Source: Dolomedes plantarius (Eukaryota > Arthropoda > Arachnida > Araneae > Dolomedidae). Taken from it: 64,000 bases of DNA. Position numbers and translations under genes: made by a program. Positions 60,701-64,000 of this stretch are shown piece after piece (positions within the stretch are counted from its first letter, which is position 1; every line of letters starts with the position of its first letter). The stretch covers positions 84,870,142 to 84,934,141 of the forward strand of contig OU015498.1 in the NCBI GenBank assembly GCA_907164885.2, read 5' to 3'. The notes under the pieces are model-generated. The model saw only the letters and a list, made by a program, of their open reading frames with translations, was not told where the DNA came from and searched no databases.

Positions 60701-63293
60701 AATATTTATTCAGCGTTACTAATTTCTGTACAATTTTGTTAGTCTGTATACTTTCAGTGTATTGTCTAAATTTTCAGGTAAAATTTTTAAAAAACTTTAA
60801 TTTAAAAAATGATGAAATGTTAAAATTATATTAAAGTTAATATTAAACTTAACATTTAATTTCACAAGTATTAAACTAATGATTTTTGCACTTGACTTCT
60901 ATTATTGTTTCTGGAATTTGCTTTTTTTTTCTTTTGAGAAAAAAATTCTACAAATTGTTCTGTTGTTATTATTTCTGATGCTCAAGATTGATCATTTGTA
61001 ATTGTTCAAGATACAGCTAAATTGGTAATGTAATCCTTAAATTTATTTCTTTAAAGTCTTTATTATAGTTAAACTTAAAAAAAATTATTCATAAGTATAT
61101 TTTTGGGTACAGTGAACATTAGTTCTATCCAAAAGCAGTTAAAAAAAAAGAAATCGAAATAAAATTCTTCTTACCTTTTTTGAAGTCTATTTCCGGGCAT
61201 GAAAGCTCTATAAAGGTTGAGAAAGTTCAGAGCAAGTTATTTTTCTAAATATTTATTATATGCTACTACAAAATATATGACATAACATTACTGAAACTGA
61301 CACATGACACTACAAAAAAAATCTAATTAAAAGTTACATTAAATTTAGTATAATTTCTGCATACCTAATATGCAGCACATTTTTGTGCGGCGTATATCCA
61401 TTAGTTCTCTATCAGTTCTGTTTTCAAAAGTCTCTTCTGCATTTTGCGCATGCACAGAGAGTACATATTCCTTGACATATATTGAATGCTGTATAATTAC
61501 TTCTTAATTCATAATTTAAAGTAATTTTTGTGTTTTGTTCTTAATTTTAGTCACATATATATATATTTATTTTATGTAGCCCAATTCAAATGTACACTTT
61601 TTACCTTTGGATCTGGCGAGTTTAACAAGCATCGAGAAGTTTTATGAACGCTTTAAGAGAGAGAAAAAGTAGGTTTTCTTTTGTTTATTGTTGTTGCTCA
61701 CTCTTTAAAATTTCATGTATTAATTGATTAAAGAAGATATTTTTATTACAAGTCAACTTTATTGGTTTGTCTGTGGAATTCTGAATTTACCTGTTGATGA
61801 GTGAAATTTATATTGAAGGAAGGTTAATATAAATGTTATAAATTATATTCTAAGCTTGTAAATCTTAATTTTATGTACAATTTTTGTACAAGAGTGTTCT
61901 AACATTGTTTTAAACAAAATGCATTATTTCTATCACTGTGTCTCTACTTTCTCATATATTTCATGATTTACTGCTTGAAATTTTTGTTTGTAATGATTCA
62001 TTATTAATTTACTGATTTCTTTAATGACTCCAAGAGCTCTGGATGAACTTACCAACTGTATTTTCAACATCTCTGCTGTAATATGTCTTCCAGAATCAGT
62101 TGTCTTTTCTTAATCAATGCTATTAACAAGGAAGTCATAGAGTAAAAGATTGACTGTCTCTGTCTCTGATTTGTGATACCCTTCTATGAAAATTATAATA
62201 AATGGTGTCATTCTTTCAACAAGATAATACTCATTGTCATACTATATAACAGCTTTGGAATATTTTATGTAACATGAGTCAACATGTTGCATTTTCATCT
62301 TGAAATTTCTCAGATTTCAGTGCAATTAAGTATTCATTAAGATGCTTTAGAATAACAAGTTTCATGCCCTAAAGTTCCTCTTTGAACAGCTGTGAAAAAG
62401 TTTTCCCTATTGACCATCTTAAAAATGTAGTTACTATTTTTAGACTAATATTTAATGTAAGAAAATACTACAGTCGAACCCCTATATAATGAACTCACGG
62501 ATATAATGAACGAAAATTTTGGTCCCGCTGTTTTCCTATTCTACATAATTTAATTAGTATTGTGTCAGTTTAATGTAATCGATTTTAGTCGATTTAATTC
62601 ATTAATGATCATTTTTAATAGATTTTATCATTTTTTAATACATCATTATTGAAAACACATTGCAACTAATGAGTTATACATTTTGTGAATTCTAGCATTT
62701 TTCTTATTGGATCAGATATAGTGAACCACCAGATAAAATGAGCAAAACCTTTGGTTCATTGAAGTTCGTTATAACGGGGTTTGACTGTATTGATGTAAAT
62801 GCTAGTTTGAGAATGGGACAAACCCAAATGAGACTGTAGTATTTATTTGCACAGGTACATTTTACCTTGGGTGTGGAACCCAGGACTCCTTGAATTCTGG
62901 TTGTGCTTTTCAAATTGCAATCTATTGAAACTTGCCATTCAGTTATTTATATACTTATCAAGACCATGATTAAATGTCATTGTAATTTTTCTATACTTAG
63001 ACAACAATTTTTGTCTAGGAAATAACTGCCTAGAACTCATGTTAGTTTGTTTCATTTAAATACTTAGTGTAGAGGTAGTTATAAATAATATTGCCTTTAT
63101 TTTCCAGACCAATTCATATGCTGATACTTAATGCTGGTGTCTTTGGACTTCCATATTCTCTGACAGAAGATAGATTTGAAACAACATTCCAAGTGAATCA
63201 TTTAGGACATTTTTTTCTGGTGAAACTTTTGACACCACTTCTCATTGAATCTGCCCCTAGTCGAGTTGTAGTTGTTTCATCAGAGAGTCACAG
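51613..63293 (+). CDS. WWOX: WWOX, WW-domain oxidoreductase (7 exons in window, 3' end beyond the edge)
   Basis: A tumour-suppressor-type adaptor and short-chain dehydrogenase/reductase. Exons: 51613-51707, 55580-55644, 55754-55811, 57374-57552, 60385-60491, 61580-61668, 63108-63293, all GT-AG and in phase (779 bases, 259 codons plus two bases). WW1 spans about residues 14-45 (W18, Y29-Y30, W40, P43). A basic GKKKRV follows, matching the nuclear-localisation motif between the WW domains. WW2 spans about 55-86 (W59, with Y81 in place of the second Trp, as in vertebrates). The SDR domain has the NAD(P)-binding TGANCGIG at 126-133, LDL at 178-180, NAG at 206-208 and the catalytic-Ser segment VVVVSSES ending at 258. 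The YxxxK residues must lie past the window. Human WWOX has 414 residues, so about 155 remain outside. Confidence 0.96.
52874..53134. repeat. MITE-like inverted repeat
   Basis: Arms of about 40 bases: the left contains CTCACTCCTTTTAACAACGT, and the inverted right contains TTCACTCCTTTCAACAACGT. They flank a non-coding centre in WWOX intron 1. Duplications at the ends are unclear, so the superfamily is not assigned. Confidence 0.65.
53684..54726 (-). mobile_element. 5'-truncated non-LTR retrotransposon with RNase H remnants
   Basis: 1043 bp bounded by a perfect 15-bp duplication CTGTTTTCAAAAGTT (53669-53683 and 54727-54741). The - strand carries broken frames: a [24 protein letters not shown] segment, [15 protein letters not shown] (RNase H) and [20 protein letters not shown] (end of RNase H), then a C-terminal extension. 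Frameshifted and dead. Located in WWOX intron 1. Confidence 0.85.
55580..55644 (+). CDS. WWOX: WWOX exon 2 (second half of WW1, basic motif)
   Basis: The exon lies between TTTCTGTAG and GTATAA. It encodes [20 protein letters not shown]. It contains the second WW1 Trp, the Pro three residues later and the basic cluster. Confidence 0.95.
55754..55811 (+). CDS. WWOX: WWOX exon 3 (start of WW2)
   Basis: The exon lies between ATATCAG and GTAAGT. It encodes [18 protein letters not shown]. The preceding intron is only 109 bases. Confidence 0.95.
57374..57552 (+). CDS. WWOX: WWOX exon 4 (end of WW2, linker, start of SDR)
   Basis: The exon lies between ATTTTAG and GTAAGG. It encodes [15 protein letters not shown], a linker with [18 protein letters not shown], and [11 protein letters not shown]. 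The cofactor loop reads TGANCGIG; the family usually has Ser where this has Cys. Confidence 0.96.
57553..60384 (+). other. WWOX intron 4
   Basis: A 2.8-kb AT-rich intron; no repeats with visible ends and no coding signal. Confidence 0.6.
60385..60491 (+). CDS. WWOX: WWOX exon 5 (SDR)
   Basis: The exon lies between TTTTTTAG and GTATGT. It encodes [20 protein letters not shown] then [15 protein letters not shown]. The ACRN segment determines NADP(H) preference in classical SDRs. Confidence 0.95.
60492..62468 (+). other. WWOX intron 5 and first part of intron 6
   Basis: Apart from exon 6 (61580-61668), AT-rich intron with a short TA tract near 61556-61567. Nothing else was recognised. Confidence 0.6.
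61580..61668 (+). CDS. WWOX: WWOX exon 6 (SDR)
   Basis: The exon lies between TTTATGTAG and GTAGGT. It encodes [20 protein letters not shown] then [17 protein letters not shown] is the conserved adenine-site strand. Confidence 0.94.
62471..62787. mobile_element. pogo/Tigger-like MITE
   Basis: 317 bp flanked by TA (62469-62470 and 62788-62789). Ends CAGTCGAACCCCTATATAAT and, inverted, CAGTCAAACCCCGTTATAAC. No ORF. Located in WWOX intron 6. Confidence 0.8.
63108..63293 (+). CDS. WWOX: WWOX exon 7 (SDR, catalytic Ser region)
   Basis: The exon lies between TTTTCCAG and GTATGA. It encodes [40 protein letters not shown] and [11 protein letters not shown]. An hAT-type element sits 52 bases into the next intron. 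Confidence 0.96.
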
Positions 63294-63345
63294 GTATGAT
63301 CTGAATTGCAAGAAACTGTTCTTGAAAAGGATAAATAAATATATG

Positions 63346-63496
63346 CAGTGGCACACCCAGGGGGAGACAAGGGGCCCTGCCCCCCCCCCCCCAAAGAAAT
63401 AGAAATTGCATTATGAATATTGATTTTGCATTATAAATATTTTTTTCCTTTCATCTCGCCCTCCCCCCCCAAAAAAAAATCCTGGGTGTGCCACTG
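63346..63496. mobile_element. hAT-type MITE, same family as the 49.26-kb copy
   Basis: 151 bp with perfect 8-bp duplication AATATATG (63338-63345 and 63497-63504). Ends CAGTGGCACACCCAGG and CCTGGGTGTGCCACTG are perfect inverted repeats. It lies 52 bases past WWOX exon 7. Confidence 0.9.
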
Positions 63497-63985
63497 AATA
63501 TATGTATGTAATATTTTAAATATTATACCCTCCATTCTAGCATTTAAACTCCCTTTCCTAAATCCAATCCCCAGTAATATTAATTTATTGCTTTAAAACC
63601 CTTAGCCACAGAACTTCCATGAATCGTATGCCTTTGCATTTCTACACATGTATGGAATTCAGGAGTGGGTTAGCATCGCAAGCTCCTAAATCTGCTGACC
63701 CTACAAACAATAGTCACATATCTACCTATTGTGTTTAATATTGAAAGGTGATATTCTTCTGAGCCATTCATCTGAAATGAACAGATGTACTTTTGTCGCT
63801 CTAATAAACAATTCAGCCCGACTGCTTCCAAATTTAATTTTATTCCTTTCAGGCTGAGTCTAGCTCCAGCCATGTAAATATGAACTAGTTTTCCCTTTCA
63901 GGTTATAATTTAAGGACATGATGTAATGGGTACATTACATGTATATTTATGTATGTATAAAATAACTTAAGAGTATCTTATCAGG

Positions 63986-64000
63986 TTAACCCTCAAACGG
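63986..64000 (+). mobile_element. Start of a second piggyBac-like copy at the window edge
   Basis: TTAA followed by CCCTCAAACGG, matching the terminus CCCTCAAACCGG of the 51-kb copy. Only 11 bases of the element are inside the window. Confidence 0.45.

Noticed and set aside
1..64000. CRISPR arrays, bacterial operons, rRNA or endogenous viral genes
   Set aside because: No regularly spaced repeats, no compact ORF clusters, no rRNA-like GC-rich blocks and no viral structural or polymerase frames were seen.

Overview
This is an AT-rich nuclear genomic window from an animal, most likely a spider or another chelicerate. The evidence for a eukaryote is direct: small exons with GT-AG splice sites, introns of 0.1-4 kb, and many eukaryotic transposon relics. 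The spider assignment is an inference from the style of the Tc1-like, Jockey-like and RNase H fragments and was not checked by a search.

Three conserved protein-coding genes account for the coding content. (1) DHX35, a DEAH-box RNA helicase, is on the + strand at about 13.97-35.32 kb. I could join eighteen coding exons in frame (675 codons plus stop), including an N-terminal exon at 13971-14083. The initiator exon was not found. (2) ZC3H3, a five-CCCH zinc-finger protein, is on the - strand at 48.50-36.72 kb. Ten exons join without a phase error into a 1001-residue protein. (3) WWOX, the WW-domain oxidoreductase, is on the + strand from 51.61 kb and runs off the right edge. Seven exons give both WW domains and the first half of the SDR domain. 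DHX35 and ZC3H3 are tail to tail, with polyadenylation hexamers for the two strands one base apart. ZC3H3 and WWOX are head to head.

The first 13.5 kb is intergenic and holds no gene I can support. It carries a Tc1-like transposase relic, a 5'-truncated non-LTR retrotransposon with a 15-bp target-site duplication, two hAT-type elements, a SINE-like sequence and microsatellites. Introns and the ZC3H3-WWOX spacer carry more elements. These include six hAT-type elements in all (each with a perfect 8-bp duplication), four pogo/Tigger-like elements with TA duplications, and two Helitron-like copies. There are also piggyBac-like relics with TTAA termini and two further non-LTR 3' ends. Two nestings are clear: pogo inside Helitron (22-23.7 kb) and hAT inside pogo (49.1-49.5 kb).

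I did not find a new multi-gene system. The points most worth a second look are the altered DHX35 helicase motifs (DEVH for DEAH, AEAS for AETS), the overlapping 3' ends of DHX35 and ZC3H3, the upstream ORF overlapping the ZC3H3 start, the fall in CpG density near 14.7 kb, and the dated nests of transposons.
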